Shown here: one piece after another, positions 8,582 through 18,231 of the stretch
Position numbering within the stretch: position 1 is the first letter of the stretch
Layout: every line of letters begins with the position of its first letter
Assembly (NCBI RefSeq): GCF_000685095.1
Contig: NZ_BAYE01000021.1
Span: 31,367-95,366, forward strand
Direction: 5' to 3'
Length of the DNA: 64,000 nt
Origin: Paraburkholderia caledonica NBRC 102488
GTDB lineage: Bacteria; Pseudomonadota; Gammaproteobacteria; Burkholderiales; Burkholderiaceae
Translations under genes and position numbers: made by a program
The notes under the pieces: generated by a model
Told to the model about the DNA's origin: nothing
The model's input: the letters and a program-made list of their open reading frames with translations, nothing else
Databases searched by the model: none

Positions 8582-10645
8582 ATGCGTTACCCGAACCTTT
8601 TCAAGCCTCTTACGCTGAACAAGCTGACTTTGCGCAACCGCATTGTCAGCACTGCGCATGCGGAGGTGTATGCGGAACCCGGCGGACTGCCCGGCGACCG
8701 TTATATCCGTTACTACGAAGAAAAGGCCAAGGGTGGTGTGGGCCTCGCCGTGTGCGGCGGTTCGAGCCCGGTCTCGATCGACAGTCCGCAAGGCTGGTGG
8801 AAGTCGGTGAACCTGTCGACCGACAAGATCATCGATCCGCTCTCGCGACTCGCGGAAGCCATGCACGCGCACGGCGCCAAGATCATGATCCAGGCCACGC
8901 ACATGGGCCGCCGCTCGGCGTTTCATGGCGAGCACTGGCCGCATCTGATGTCGCCTTCGGGCGTGCGTGAGCCGGTGCATCGCGGCAACGCGAAGATCAT
9001 TGAAGTGGAAGAGATTCGCCGCATTATCACCGACTTCGCGGCTGCCGCGAAACGCGTGAAAGATGCGGGCATGGACGGTGTTGAGATCTCAGCGGCGCAC
9101 CAGCATCTGATCGACCAGTTCTGGAGCCCACGCACCAATTTTCGTACCGACGAATGGGGCGGTTCGCTTGAAAACCGCCTGCGTTTCGGCGTCGAAGTAT
9201 TGCAAGCAGTGCGTGAAGCAGTGGGCCCCGACTTCTGCGTGGGCCTGCGCATGTGCGGCGACGAGTTCCACGAAGACGGTCTCGATCACGAGCAACTGAA
9301 AGAGATCGCACAGGCAATGAGCGAAAGCGGCCTGATCGATTATCTCGGTGTGATCGGTTCCGGCGCGGATACGCACAACACGCTCGCCAACTGCATGCCG
9401 CCAATGGCGCTGCCGCCCGAGCCTTTCGTGCATCTCGCAGCCGGCATCAAGTCGGTCGTCAAAGTCCCGGTCATGCATGCGCAAAGTATTCGCGACGCGG
9501 GCCAGGCCGAGCGTCTGCTGGCGAGCGGCATGGTCGATCTGGTCGGTATGACACGCGCGCAGATTGCCGACCCGCATATGGTCATCAAGATCCGCGATGG
9601 CCGCGAGGACGAAATCAAGCAATGCGTCGGCGCGAACTATTGCATCGACCGTCAGTACAACGGGCTCGACGTGCTGTGCGTGCAGAACGCGGCAACCTCG
9701 CGTGAAGCGACCATGCCGCATGTCATTGCGCGCACGAACGGGCCGAAGCGCAAGGTCGTCGTGGTCGGCGCGGGTCCTGCGGGACTCGAAGCGGCGCGGG
9801 TCGCGAAGTCGCGCGGCCATGACGTGGTGCTGTTCGAGAAGAATGACTATGTGGGCGGCCAGATCATGCTCGCGGCAAAAGCGCCGCAGCGTGAGCAGAT
9901 GGCAGGCATTGTCCGCTGGTTCGATATGGAAACAAAGCGCCTGGGCGTGGACCGCCGTCTCGGGGTTGCCGCCGACGATAAAACCATCATGGCCGAAAAA
10001 CCGGACATCGTCGTGCTCGCCACGGGCGGCTCGTCGTTCACGTCGCAAGTGGCGGCGTGGGGCGTTGACGAAGGCCTTGCGGTGAGTTCGTGGGACGTGC
10101 TCTCGGGCAAGGTCGAGCCGGGCAAGAATGTCCTCGTGTACGACGGCGTGAGCACGCACGCCGGCGCCGGCGTCGCCGATTTCATCTCGAGCCGCGGTTC
10201 GAACGTGGAGATCGTCACGCCCGACGTGAAAGTGGCCGACGACGTAGGTGGCACCACGTTCCCGATTTTCTATCGGCGCCTCTATGCGCAGGGCGTGGTC
10301 CATACACCGAATTACTGGCTCGACAAAGTGTACGAGGAAGACGGCAAGAAAATCGCCGTGATCCGCAACGAGTACACAGAGGAGCAGGAAGAGCGCGCGG
10401 TCGATCAGGTCGTGATCGAGAACGGCAGCACGCCGAACGACGAGCTGTACTGGAAGCTGAAGCCGGAGTCGGTCAACCGCGGGCAGGTCGACGTGCATAA
10501 GCTCTTTGCATCTGAGCCGCAACCGTCGCTTTCCGAAGAACTCGGTAATGGCCGCTTCCTGCTGTTTCGCGTCGGCGACTGCATCTCCATGCACAACATT
10601 CACGGCGCGATTTACGACGCGCTGCGCCTTTGCAAGGACTTCTGA
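8582..10645 (+). CDS. dgcA: Dimethylglycine demethylase subunit A
   Basis: This 687-residue flavoprotein of the trimethylamine dehydrogenase/2,4-dienoyl-CoA reductase family removes a methyl group from dimethylglycine to give sarcosine and formaldehyde. It has an FMN TIM barrel (about 1-370; IMIQATHMGRRS, SAAHQHLIDQFWSPRTNFR), a cysteine motif at 348-366, and an FAD/NAD-type domain starting VVVVGAGPAGLEAARVAKSR. The [4Fe-4S] motif here is Cys348-x2-Ala351-x2-Cys354-x11-Cys366, so the second of the four usual cysteines is missing. It is followed by dgcB with two bases between stop and start, which supports a DgcAB complex. Confidence 0.93.
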   Translation: MRYPNLFKPLTLNKLTLRNRIVSTAHAEVYAEPGGLPGDRYIRYYEEKAKGGVGLAVCGGSSPVSIDSPQGWWKSVNLSTDKIIDPLSRLAEAMHAHGAKIMIQATHMGRRSAFHGEHWPHLMSPSGVREPVHRGNAKIIEVEEIRRIITDFAAAAKRVKDAGMDGVEISAAHQHLIDQFWSPRTNFRTDEWGGSLENRLRFGVEVLQAVREAVGPDFCVGLRMCGDEFHEDGLDHEQLKEIAQAMSESGLIDYLGVIGSGADTHNTLANCMPPMALPPEPFVHLAAGIKSVVKVPVMHAQSIRDAGQAERLLASGMVDLVGMTRAQIADPHMVIKIRDGREDEIKQCVGANYCIDRQYNGLDVLCVQNAATSREATMPHVIARTNGPKRKVVVVGAGPAGLEAARVAKSRGHDVVLFEKNDYVGGQIMLAAKAPQREQMAGIVRWFDMETKRLGVDRRLGVAADDKTIMAEKPDIVVLATGGSSFTSQVAAWGVDEGLAVSSWDVLSGKVEPGKNVLVYDGVSTHAGAGVADFISSRGSNVEIVTPDVKVADDVGGTTFPIFYRRLYAQGVVHTPNYWLDKVYEEDGKKIAVIRNEYTEEQEERAVDQVVIENGSTPNDELYWKLKPESVNRGQVDVHKLFASEPQPSLSEELGNGRFLLFRVGDCISMHNIHGAIYDALRLCKDF

Positions 10646-10647
10646 CA

Positions 10648-12561
10648 ATGAGCCCCGTGTCTGTCATCACCGTGCTGTTGTGGTTGTCGATGGCGGGTCT
10701 GGCTTTCGCGCTCGCGAAGCGCGCCGCGTATTGGCGCGTGGGTCGCGCCACGGCGGCGGGCGCGTACGGCTGGGCGAATCTGCTGTCGATTCCGAAACGC
10801 TACTTCGTCGATCTGCATCATGTGGTCGCGCGCGACCCGTACATTGCGAAAACGCACGTGGCGACTGCCGGCGGGGCGATCCTCGCGATGGCGCTCGTGT
10901 TCGTCAACTACGGTCTCGCGATCTATTCACCGTGGCTCGATAAACTGATCTTTCTTGCCGCGCTCGTGATGCTGGTCGGCGCGGTTTTCGTATGGCGTCG
11001 CCGGCATGGCGCGAAAGCGGTACCCGCGCGGCTGTCGCGCGGCCCGTGGGATCATCTGCCGCTGTTGCTCGGGTCGTTCGCGCTCGGTCTCGTGTTGTTC
11101 ATCGCATTGCCGGCCGCGGCGATGTCGGGCGCGCTCGCGATCATCGTCGCGCTGCTGATCGCAGTGGGCGCGTTCACGATGACATTTGGCGCCGCGCGTG
11201 GCGGTCCAATGAAACATGCGCTCGCGGGTCTGTTGCATCTCGCGTTTCATCCGCGTCAGGAGCGCTTTGCCGAGCGTAACGATCGCGATATCGTGCCGCC
11301 GACTGCATTGAAGGCGCCGCTGCTCGACGCGAAAGAATACGGCGTGGGCAAGCCCGTGGAGTTTCGCTGGAACCAGTTGCTCAGTTTTGACGCCTGCGTG
11401 CAGTGCGGCAAATGCGAGGCCGCGTGCCCCGCGTTCGCCGCCGGTCAACCGCTCAATCCGAAGAAGCTCATTCAGGATCTGGTGACGGGCATGGTGGGCG
11501 GCACGGACGCCGAATACGCAGGCAGTCCCACGCCCGGCATTCCGGTCGGCAAGCATGGCGGTGCGCCGGGCAAGCCGCTGATTTCCAGCCTGATCGAGGC
11601 GGAAACGCTGTGGTCGTGCACGACCTGCCGCGCTTGCGTGCAGGAGTGCCCAATGCTGATCGAGCACGTCGACGCCATTGTGGACATGCGCCGCAATCAG
11701 ACGCTCGTGGAAGGCACGGTGCCGGGCAAGGGGCCGATCACGCTCGCGAATCTGCGCGAAACAGGCAGTTCGAACGGTTACGACATCGGCGCGCGTTATG
11801 ACTGGGCGGTCGATCTGCAGGTGCAGGTCGCGCAGCCCGGGCGTCGCGTGGATGTGCTGCTGATTGCGGGCGAAGGTGCGTTCGACATGCGCTATCAGCG
11901 CACGCTGCGCGCCCTCGTCAAGGTGCTGAACCGCGCGGGTGTCGATTACGCGGTGCTTGGCGGCGTCGAAACCGATACGGGCGACACGGCCCGGCGTCTC
12001 GGCGACGAAGCCACGTTCCAGCAACTCGCAAAGAAGCTGATCGGCACGCTCTCGCAGTACTCGTTCGGCAAGATCGTCACCTCCGACCCCCACGTGCTGC
12101 ACAGCTTGCGCAACGAGTATCGCGCGTTGGGCGGCTTCTATGAAGTGCAGCATCACACGGCGCTGATCGATGAACTGGTCGCGAGCGGCAAGCTGTCGCC
12201 GCGCGCGCTCGCTGCCTACGCGGACAGCAAGATCACGTATCACGATCCGTGTTACCTCGGCCGCTACAACGGCGAGACTGAAGCGCCGCGCCGCGTGCTG
12301 AAGAGCATTGGCATCAAGGTTGTCGAAATGGAGCGCCACGGCATGCGTGGACGTTGCTGCGGTGGCGGCGGCGGAGCCCCGTTGACGGACATTCCGGGCA
12401 AGCGGCGCATTCCGGACATCCGTATCGACGACGCGCGCGGCATCGGTGCCGAAATTGTCGCGGTAGGCTGCCCGAATTGCACGGCGATGCTCGAAGGCGT
12501 GGTTGGGCCCCGTCCTGAAGTTCTGGACGTCGCCGAACTGGTTGCAGCAGCGCTGGAGTAA
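10648..12561 (+). CDS. dgcB: Dimethylglycine demethylase subunit B
   Basis: This 637-residue membrane-linked iron-sulfur protein partners DgcA. The N-terminal third has several hydrophobic helices (about residues 5-25, 75-120, 130-190). It is followed by two [4Fe-4S] motifs (CVQCGKCEAACP and CTTCRACVQECP, about 250 and 327) and CCG-type cysteine domains (DPCYLGRYNG ... RGRCCGGGGG and VGCPNC). This is the layout of heterodisulfide-reductase-like electron conduits, so it probably carries electrons from DgcA toward the flavoprotein pair encoded next and the quinone pool. The start MSPVSVITV, two bases after the dgcA stop, replaces the longer overlapping frame. Confidence 0.92.
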   Translation: MSPVSVITVLLWLSMAGLAFALAKRAAYWRVGRATAAGAYGWANLLSIPKRYFVDLHHVVARDPYIAKTHVATAGGAILAMALVFVNYGLAIYSPWLDKLIFLAALVMLVGAVFVWRRRHGAKAVPARLSRGPWDHLPLLLGSFALGLVLFIALPAAAMSGALAIIVALLIAVGAFTMTFGAARGGPMKHALAGLLHLAFHPRQERFAERNDRDIVPPTALKAPLLDAKEYGVGKPVEFRWNQLLSFDACVQCGKCEAACPAFAAGQPLNPKKLIQDLVTGMVGGTDAEYAGSPTPGIPVGKHGGAPGKPLISSLIEAETLWSCTTCRACVQECPMLIEHVDAIVDMRRNQTLVEGTVPGKGPITLANLRETGSSNGYDIGARYDWAVDLQVQVAQPGRRVDVLLIAGEGAFDMRYQRTLRALVKVLNRAGVDYAVLGGVETDTGDTARRLGDEATFQQLAKKLIGTLSQYSFGKIVTSDPHVLHSLRNEYRALGGFYEVQHHTALIDELVASGKLSPRALAAYADSKITYHDPCYLGRYNGETEAPRRVLKSIGIKVVEMERHGMRGRCCGGGGGAPLTDIPGKRRIPDIRIDDARGIGAEIVAVGCPNCTAMLEGVVGPRPEVLDVAELVAAALE

Positions 12562-12565
12562 CGCG

Positions 12566-13735
12566 ATGAACACAATCAAACGAATCGATCCGCGCCGCCC
12601 GTTCACGATCACCGTTGACGGACTCAGACGCATCACGCTGGGCGCGACCGGTGTGGCGGGCGCAATGGATTTCGCCGCCTCGGGCGCCGCGCATCGTGAA
12701 CAACCGAAGCCGCGCCGCACGAGCGCCACACCGCAGCATGTGATGCTGGTGGCGGCACACGCGGACCGCGGCGCGCTCGACGATCACGCGCGCCAGACGC
12801 TGGCCGCCGCCGCATTGATCGCCGATGCAACCACCGAGATCGTGCTGCTCGTATTCGGCGAATTCGCGGGCGACGCCGGCGCATTGGGCGCTGACAAGCT
12901 GATCGAGTTGCCTACGTTCGATCGTCGCCATTTTGCACCGGACGACGAATTGAACGCGCTCGCTGCGTGCGTGGCGGCTTATGCGCCAGTGCATTTGTTC
13001 CTGCCCGACAACGCGATCGGCGACGGCGATCTTGGTCGCCGGTATGCGGCGGCGGCAAATGCAAGCGTCGCGACACACGTCGTTGAAATCGATGCGTCTC
13101 ACGTGGCCGCGTATGTGCATGCGAACACCGCGTTCGCTTCGTGTGCGCTGCCAGAAGTGATATTGCTTGCGCCCAATGCAGTCGATCCCAAGCTGCCGTT
13201 TGTCGGAGCAGGAGAGAGAGTCGCATGGCGTTTCGATGGCGAACCCGCTGCCACCAAAGGCATCGTGCGCGACCTCGGCATCGAGGAGATGGACGCAGCG
13301 CAGCTCGCGCTGGAAGAAGCGGACTTCATCGTCTCCGCGGGCAACGGAGTCAGCGATGTGCCTGCGTTCGAGCGTCTCGCGGCCACGCTCGGCGCGGCGA
13401 TCGGTGCAAGCCGTGTCGCAGTGGACGACGGCAAATTCACACGTGACAAGCAGATTGGCGCGACCGGCAAGACCGTTGAAGCCAGCGTGTATATCGCGTT
13501 TGGCATATCCGGCGCCGTGCAGCATTTGCAAGGCATCAAGGATTGCCGGCATGTGATCGCGGTGAACCTGGATGCGAGCGCGCCCATCGCCAAGCGGGCC
13601 AACCTGACCGTCATTGCCGATGCGCAGGAAACCATCGCGGCACTTAATGACGCGGCTGCCGCGGCGCGCTCTGCTCGCGGCACGGGTGCTGCATTACTGA
13701 ACTCGAAGGCTGTAGCGGAAGGAGCGCTCGCATGA
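12566..13735 (+). CDS. etfA: Electron transfer flavoprotein alpha subunit, betaine-cluster type
   Basis: This 389-residue protein ends in the ETF-alpha FAD domain (about residues 235-375: VSAGNGVSDVPAFE, RDKQIGATGKTV, YIAFGISGAVQHLQGI, NLDASAPIAKRANL), which contacts FAD. The N-terminal half is the Rossmann-like ETF domain with an unusually long lead segment of about 55 residues before VMLVAAHADRG. It starts four bases after dgcB and overlaps the next start by ATGA. Its placement points to a dedicated electron acceptor for DgcAB rather than the general fatty-acid ETF. The start MNTIKRID was chosen by spacing to dgcB. Confidence 0.92.
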   Translation: MNTIKRIDPRRPFTITVDGLRRITLGATGVAGAMDFAASGAAHREQPKPRRTSATPQHVMLVAAHADRGALDDHARQTLAAAALIADATTEIVLLVFGEFAGDAGALGADKLIELPTFDRRHFAPDDELNALAACVAAYAPVHLFLPDNAIGDGDLGRRYAAAANASVATHVVEIDASHVAAYVHANTAFASCALPEVILLAPNAVDPKLPFVGAGERVAWRFDGEPAATKGIVRDLGIEEMDAAQLALEEADFIVSAGNGVSDVPAFERLAATLGAAIGASRVAVDDGKFTRDKQIGATGKTVEASVYIAFGISGAVQHLQGIKDCRHVIAVNLDASAPIAKRANLTVIADAQETIAALNDAAAAARSARGTGAALLNSKAVAEGALA

Positions 13736-14508
13736 AAATCGCCGTTCTCGTTTCCGTGGGCCGACATCCGGTGAGCGGCGTTGCGCGCTACAGCCGTAAC
13801 GACGCGGCCGCACTGACGCTCGCCTTGACGCTCGCAAAACAGCATGCCGCGACACTCGACGTGCTGCATGCGGGCGACCCTGCTAATCCCGCGCTACAGG
13901 AATACCTCGCGCTCGGTGCGCGCTCGGTCGAAGTGCTTGCCGTTCCCAACGCAGACGGGTCGCAAGCCGATGGCGCAGCGCTGCTTGCCGCGCGTCTGCC
14001 CGGCTACGATCTCGTGCTGACCGGCACGCGAGCCGAAGGCGCTTTCGACAGCGGGATGCTGCCGTATCGGGTGGCGAACGCGCTGGGCATTCCGCTCGTC
14101 GGCGCGGCTGTCGATGTGGTCGTGAAGGACGGGTGCGCACAAGTTCGGCAATTCATGCCCAAGGGTTTGCGCCGCCGTGTCGAGGTGCAATTGCCCGCAC
14201 TGATCGCCGTGCATCCGATGGCAAACGCAACGCCGACCTATGCCTATGCACGGCAGCGCGAAGGGACCATTTACGCGGTCGCCTGTGCGGAACCTGCTCG
14301 CGCGACGGAACTCGCCTGGACTATTCGCCCCGCGAGCAGCAAGCCGGTGCGTCTCGCCGCAGCCGAGAAGCGCTCGGGCCACGCCCGGATGCTCTCCGCA
14401 ACCACGACGGAAAGCCGCGGCGGCAGCGTCGTAATTGAAGGGAGTTCCGTCGAAAAAGCACAAGTGATTCTGGCGTATTTGCGCGAGCATCAACTCGTGG
14501 ATTACTGA
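13732..14508 (+). CDS. etfB: Electron transfer flavoprotein beta subunit, betaine-cluster type
   Basis: This 258-residue ETF-beta-like protein forms the heterodimer with the preceding alpha subunit. Family features include the opening MKIAVLVSVGRHPVSG, the helix NDAAALTLALTLAKQ, and the nucleotide-loop region LVLTGTRAEGAFDSGMLPYR, followed by VANALGIPLVGAAVDV. The beta recognition loop is less typical than in housekeeping EtfB, as expected for a dedicated pair. Its start overlaps the etfA stop (ATGA), implying translational coupling. The C-terminal segment after about residue 190 looks divergent from general EtfB. Confidence 0.9.
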   Translation: MKIAVLVSVGRHPVSGVARYSRNDAAALTLALTLAKQHAATLDVLHAGDPANPALQEYLALGARSVEVLAVPNADGSQADGAALLAARLPGYDLVLTGTRAEGAFDSGMLPYRVANALGIPLVGAAVDVVVKDGCAQVRQFMPKGLRRRVEVQLPALIAVHPMANATPTYAYARQREGTIYAVACAEPARATELAWTIRPASSKPVRLAAAEKRSGHARMLSATTTESRGGSVVIEGSSVEKAQVILAYLREHQLVDY

Positions 14509-14581
14509 TTTCCGGTTCAGGCGAGCATGCGGCCAGGAGGGCCTGGCGCGGCGCCAGACGTGACACGCAACGGAGCACACA

Positions 14582-15886
14582 ATGAAAGTTTCCGCAGACG
14601 TTCGCGCAATGATCGAACGCCGCAAGAAGAATTACACGCTGGAAGCGCCGTTCTACACGAGCGAGGAAATCTTCGCGCTCGACATGGACGCGATCTTCCG
14701 CCAGCACTGGATTCAGGTCGCGGTCGAGCCGGACGTGCCCGAGCCGGGCGATTACATCACGGTGGAAGTCGGCCACGATTCCATTCTGATCGTACGCGAC
14801 GACGATATGCAGGTACGGGCGTTTCATAACGTGTGCCGGCATCGCGGCGCACGCTTGTGCAATACCGACAAGGGTTCGCTCGGCAATATCGTGTGCCCGT
14901 ACCACAGCTGGACGTATAACCTGAACGGCGATCTGATGTTCGCCGAGCATATGGGCGACCAGTTCGACCGCTGCAAGCACAGCTTGAAGAAAGTCCATGT
15001 TGAGAACCTCGCGGGACTCATCTTTATCTGTCTGGCCGACAATCCGCCCGCTGACTTCTCCGTCATGCGCGCGGCAATGGAGCCGTACCTGGCGCCGCAT
15101 CAACTGGCCGGCTGCAAGATCGCGGCGTCGATCGACATTATCGAGGAAGGCAACTGGAAGCTTACGATGGAGAACAATCGCGAGTGCTATCACTGCGTCG
15201 CGAACCATCCTGAGCTGACCATTTCGCTTTACGAATACGGTTTCGGCTATCAACGTACACCGGCTAACGAAGAAGGTATGGCCGCTTTCGAAGAGACAGT
15301 TGCGCGCCGTACCGCGCAATGGGAAGCAATGAAGCTGCCGTCGGCGGAAATCGACCGGCTCGCGGATCTGGTTACCGGTTTTCGCACGCAACGTCTGCCG
15401 CTCGATCGCGACGGCGAATCGCAGACGCTGGACGCGAAAGTGGCGTCGAAGAAATTGCTCGGCGGCTTCGAGCAGGCCGATCTTGGCGGTTTGTCGTTCT
15501 GGACGCAGCCCAATTCGTGGCATCACTTCATGAGCGATCACATTGTGAGCTTCTCGGTGATTCCGCTTTCGGCCGGCAAAACGCTCGTGCGCACGAAATG
15601 GCTCGTGCACAAGGACGCGCGCGAAGGCATCGACTACGACGTCAACAACCTGACGGCCGTATGGCGCGCGACCAATGATCAGGACCGCGCGCTCGTTGAA
15701 TACTCGCAGCGCGGCGCAACGAGCAGCGCCTATGAGCCGGGTCCGTATTCGCCGTTCACAGAAGGTCTCGTGGAGAAGTTTTGCGAGTGGTACATCGGCC
15801 GCATCGCAGACTACAGCAACGCGCCGCAGACGCACGATGCGGAGCCGTCCGCATTCGGCGAGAAAGTCGTGTCCTTCAAGCGCTGA
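14582..15886 (+). CDS. gbcA: Glycine betaine demethylase, Rieske oxygenase component
   Basis: This 434-residue ring-hydroxylating-type oxygenase removes the first methyl of glycine betaine, giving dimethylglycine and formaldehyde. The Rieske [2Fe-2S] site is CRHRGARLC ... CPYHSW (about residues 86-107), and the mononuclear iron site is in NNRECYHCVANHPEL (about 197-211). The 73-base gap after etfB contains GGAGCACACA just before the ATG. With GbcB as reductase it forms the two-component monooxygenase. In Pseudomonas gbcA lies in a separate unit under GbdR; here it continues the dgc-etf run. Confidence 0.95.
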   Translation: MKVSADVRAMIERRKKNYTLEAPFYTSEEIFALDMDAIFRQHWIQVAVEPDVPEPGDYITVEVGHDSILIVRDDDMQVRAFHNVCRHRGARLCNTDKGSLGNIVCPYHSWTYNLNGDLMFAEHMGDQFDRCKHSLKKVHVENLAGLIFICLADNPPADFSVMRAAMEPYLAPHQLAGCKIAASIDIIEEGNWKLTMENNRECYHCVANHPELTISLYEYGFGYQRTPANEEGMAAFEETVARRTAQWEAMKLPSAEIDRLADLVTGFRTQRLPLDRDGESQTLDAKVASKKLLGGFEQADLGGLSFWTQPNSWHHFMSDHIVSFSVIPLSAGKTLVRTKWLVHKDAREGIDYDVNNLTAVWRATNDQDRALVEYSQRGATSSAYEPGPYSPFTEGLVEKFCEWYIGRIADYSNAPQTHDAEPSAFGEKVVSFKR

Positions 15887-15919
15887 GCGCACGATCGCAA
15901 CCAGGAGCGGGAGAAAATA

Positions 15920-17173
15920 ATGATGCGCGATCAGGCGACGTTTCAGCTCGGCACCGAGCCGGCATCGCAATTTGCAACAAGCCGTGTTACGCAGCCTCGC
16001 TTCTGGGACATGCTGCCCGCGCGGTGGAACAGCGATGTAGACGAAACACTGGTGTGCTGCCATGTGCGTCAGGAAACGCATGACGTGAAGAGCTTTTTCT
16101 TCCGCGCGCCGGGCGAACGGACCTTCGTGTTCGAGCCGGGACAGTTCATCACGCTCGAACTGGATATCGACGGTGAGTCGATCAACCGTTGCTATACGAT
16201 CTCGTCGCCGCCTACGCGTCCGCACACCATTTCCATTACGGTGAAGCGTGTGCCGGGCGGTAAAGTATCGAACTGGCTGCACGACAACCTGCAGGTGGGC
16301 GGCGAAGTTCGCGTACTCGGGCCGGCGGGCGAATTCACGTGTGCTCGTCACCCTGCGCGCAAGCTGCTGTTTCTGTCGGCGGGTTCAGGCATTACGCCGC
16401 TGATGTCGATGAGTCGTGCGCATCACGAACTGGGCGAGGACAGCGACATTGTCTTCGTACACAGCGCCCGCACGCCCGACGATATTATCTTCGCGCGCGA
16501 ACTCGACCTGATCGCGTCAAATCACGCGCGTTTTCGTACCGCATTTGTTTGCGAGCGGGTGGGCGCGCGCACGAACTGGCCAGGTGTGACGGGTTTTCTG
16601 ACGTTGCCCTTACTCAAGCTGATTGCACCGGACTTTCTCGAACGCGAGATCTTCACTTGCGGGCCCGCGCCGTACATGCAAGCAGTACGCAACCTGCTGG
16701 ACGAGGGCGGTTTCGACCGAGGCCATTATCACGAGGAAAGCTTTTCGTTCGACACGGTCAGCGAGGTCGCCGCACAATTGGCTACCGTGCATGTCGCGGA
16801 GGTGTTGCAAAACGCGGCCGAGCCGGAAACAGCCGAGAGCTTTGTAGAAGCCCGGGAACAGGCGCCGGCTTTCGAGCCGGCTGCCGCACCCGGCGTGGCC
16901 GAAACGCAGACGCGCTACAAGGTCAGCTTCACGAAAAGCAACCGTGAGATCGAATGCGACAGCGGCCAGCATGTGCTGGATGCCGCGAAGAAGGCGGGTG
17001 TGCGCCTGCCGGCATCGTGCACGCAGGGCATGTGCGGAACCTGCAAGGTGAAGCTGGTATCGGGCGAGGTGGCGATGAAACACGCGGGCGGCATTCGTCA
17101 GCGGGAAATCGATCAAGGCATGGTGCTCCTCTGCTGCAGCAAGCCGCTCACCGATCTCGTCGTAGAGAAGTGA
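15920..17173 (+). CDS. gbcB: Glycine betaine demethylase, ferredoxin reductase component
   Basis: This 417-residue reductase supplies electrons to GbcA. It has an FNR-type flavin domain (INRCYTISSP, about residues 90-99), an NAD(P)H-binding domain (LFLSAGSGITPLMSMSR, about 149-165), and a C-terminal plant-type [2Fe-2S] ferredoxin domain (SCTQGMCGTCKVK ... LLCCSKPLTD, about 369-412). That order is standard for the family. A GGAG ribosome binding site precedes the ATGATG start; either ATG could be used. A linker of about 60 residues rich in Ala/Glu/Pro separates the NAD and ferredoxin domains. Confidence 0.95.
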   Translation: MMRDQATFQLGTEPASQFATSRVTQPRFWDMLPARWNSDVDETLVCCHVRQETHDVKSFFFRAPGERTFVFEPGQFITLELDIDGESINRCYTISSPPTRPHTISITVKRVPGGKVSNWLHDNLQVGGEVRVLGPAGEFTCARHPARKLLFLSAGSGITPLMSMSRAHHELGEDSDIVFVHSARTPDDIIFARELDLIASNHARFRTAFVCERVGARTNWPGVTGFLTLPLLKLIAPDFLEREIFTCGPAPYMQAVRNLLDEGGFDRGHYHEESFSFDTVSEVAAQLATVHVAEVLQNAAEPETAESFVEAREQAPAFEPAAAPGVAETQTRYKVSFTKSNREIECDSGQHVLDAAKKAGVRLPASCTQGMCGTCKVKLVSGEVAMKHAGGIRQREIDQGMVLLCCSKPLTDLVVEK

Positions 17174-17340
17174 CTGGCGCCAACGGTCAGGAACAAACTG
17201 CCGTGAGTCGCGGCAGCAAGCAGATGAGCCAGGTCGCGTGCGGACAACTACATGTCGGAAAACAACGTTACCGGGCAATTCTGGCTGGCGATTCTAAATG
17301 CTCAATGGGTTGTTTTTAGACGGCGAACGGGAGAACGGCG

Positions 17341-18198
17341 ATGAGACTGATCAAAAGGATACTGGTGTTGAGCACCCTGAGCGCGGCGCTGGCGGCAACC
17401 AGCGTAAGCGCCCCGGCGGATCCCAAACCGACCATCAAAATCGGCTACGTGGAAGGCTGGGACGATAGCGTCGCGACATCCAACGTCGCCGCCCGCGTGA
17501 TCGAGAAACGCCTGGGCTATCAGGTGCAACTCGTACCGGTTGCAGCGGGTGTGATGTGGCAGGGCGTGGCGCGGGGCGATCTCGACGCGACGCTGTCCGC
17601 ATGGCTGCCGGTCACGCACGGTGCGTACTGGAACAATTTCAAGGACAAAGTGGTCGATCTCGGCCCGAATTTCAACGACGCGAAGATCGGTCTTATCGTG
17701 CCCGACAATCTCGACGTGAAAACGGTCGGTGACCTGGAAGCGAAGAAAGCGGAGTTCGGCTCGCGCATTGTCGGTATCGACGCAGGTGCGGGCGTGATGC
17801 AGAAAACCAGCGAGGCAATCAAGGCTTACGGACTCGACTACAAGCTGATGCCGAGTTCAGGCAGCGCAATGACCGCGGAACTCGCGCGATCGGAAGCGGC
17901 GAGCAAGCCGATCATCGTAACCGGCTGGAAGCCGCACTGGATGTTCGCAAAGTACAAGCTCAAGTTCCTTGAAGATCCGAAGAAAGTGTTTGGTGAGGCG
18001 GAGCACGTGGACAGCGTCGTCAATCCTGAACTGGAAAAGAAGGCGCCGCCCGTCGTCGCGTTCCTGAAGAAGTTCCAGTGGAAGCCGGGTGAGATCGACA
18101 GCGTGATGCTCGCCACGCAGAACGGCGAGAAGCCGACCGCCGCTGCAGACGCGTGGATTAGCGCACACGGCGATCGAGTAGATAGCTGGGTTAAGTAG
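17341..18198 (+). CDS. Glycine betaine ABC transporter substrate-binding protein, orphan
   Basis: This 285-residue OpuAC/ProX-family periplasmic protein has a signal peptide (residues about 1-27). The mature domain begins with the quaternary-amine pattern IKIGYVEGWDDSVATSNVAARV and contains aromatic positions (DATLSAWLPVTHGAYW; TGWKPHWMFAKYKLKFLED) typical of the betaine-binding cage. No permease or ATPase gene is adjacent, so it must use components encoded elsewhere. It follows gbcB by 167 bases and is closed by a strong terminator. Betaine is the likeliest ligand from context; related quaternary amines are possible. Confidence 0.88.
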   Translation: MRLIKRILVLSTLSAALAATSVSAPADPKPTIKIGYVEGWDDSVATSNVAARVIEKRLGYQVQLVPVAAGVMWQGVARGDLDATLSAWLPVTHGAYWNNFKDKVVDLGPNFNDAKIGLIVPDNLDVKTVGDLEAKKAEFGSRIVGIDAGAGVMQKTSEAIKAYGLDYKLMPSSGSAMTAELARSEAASKPIIVTGWKPHWMFAKYKLKFLEDPKKVFGEAEHVDSVVNPELEKKAPPVVAFLKKFQWKPGEIDSVMLATQNGEKPTAAADAWISAHGDRVDSWVK

Positions 18199-18231
18199 AC
18201 AGAGCTTTAGCTGTCCGCGCTCGAAAGACAG

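Noticed and set aside
9089..10648. 519-residue open frame on the minus strand
   Set aside because: It is antisense to dgcA and has shadow-type composition.
10927..12729. 600-residue open frame on the minus strand
   Set aside because: It lies opposite dgcB with all its iron-sulfur motifs; no domain is visible in the antisense frame.
14321..16351. 676-residue open frame on the minus strand
   Set aside because: It is antisense to etfB, gbcA and gbcB, which have clear domains; its composition (Arg/His/Ala-rich) is that of a high-GC shadow frame.
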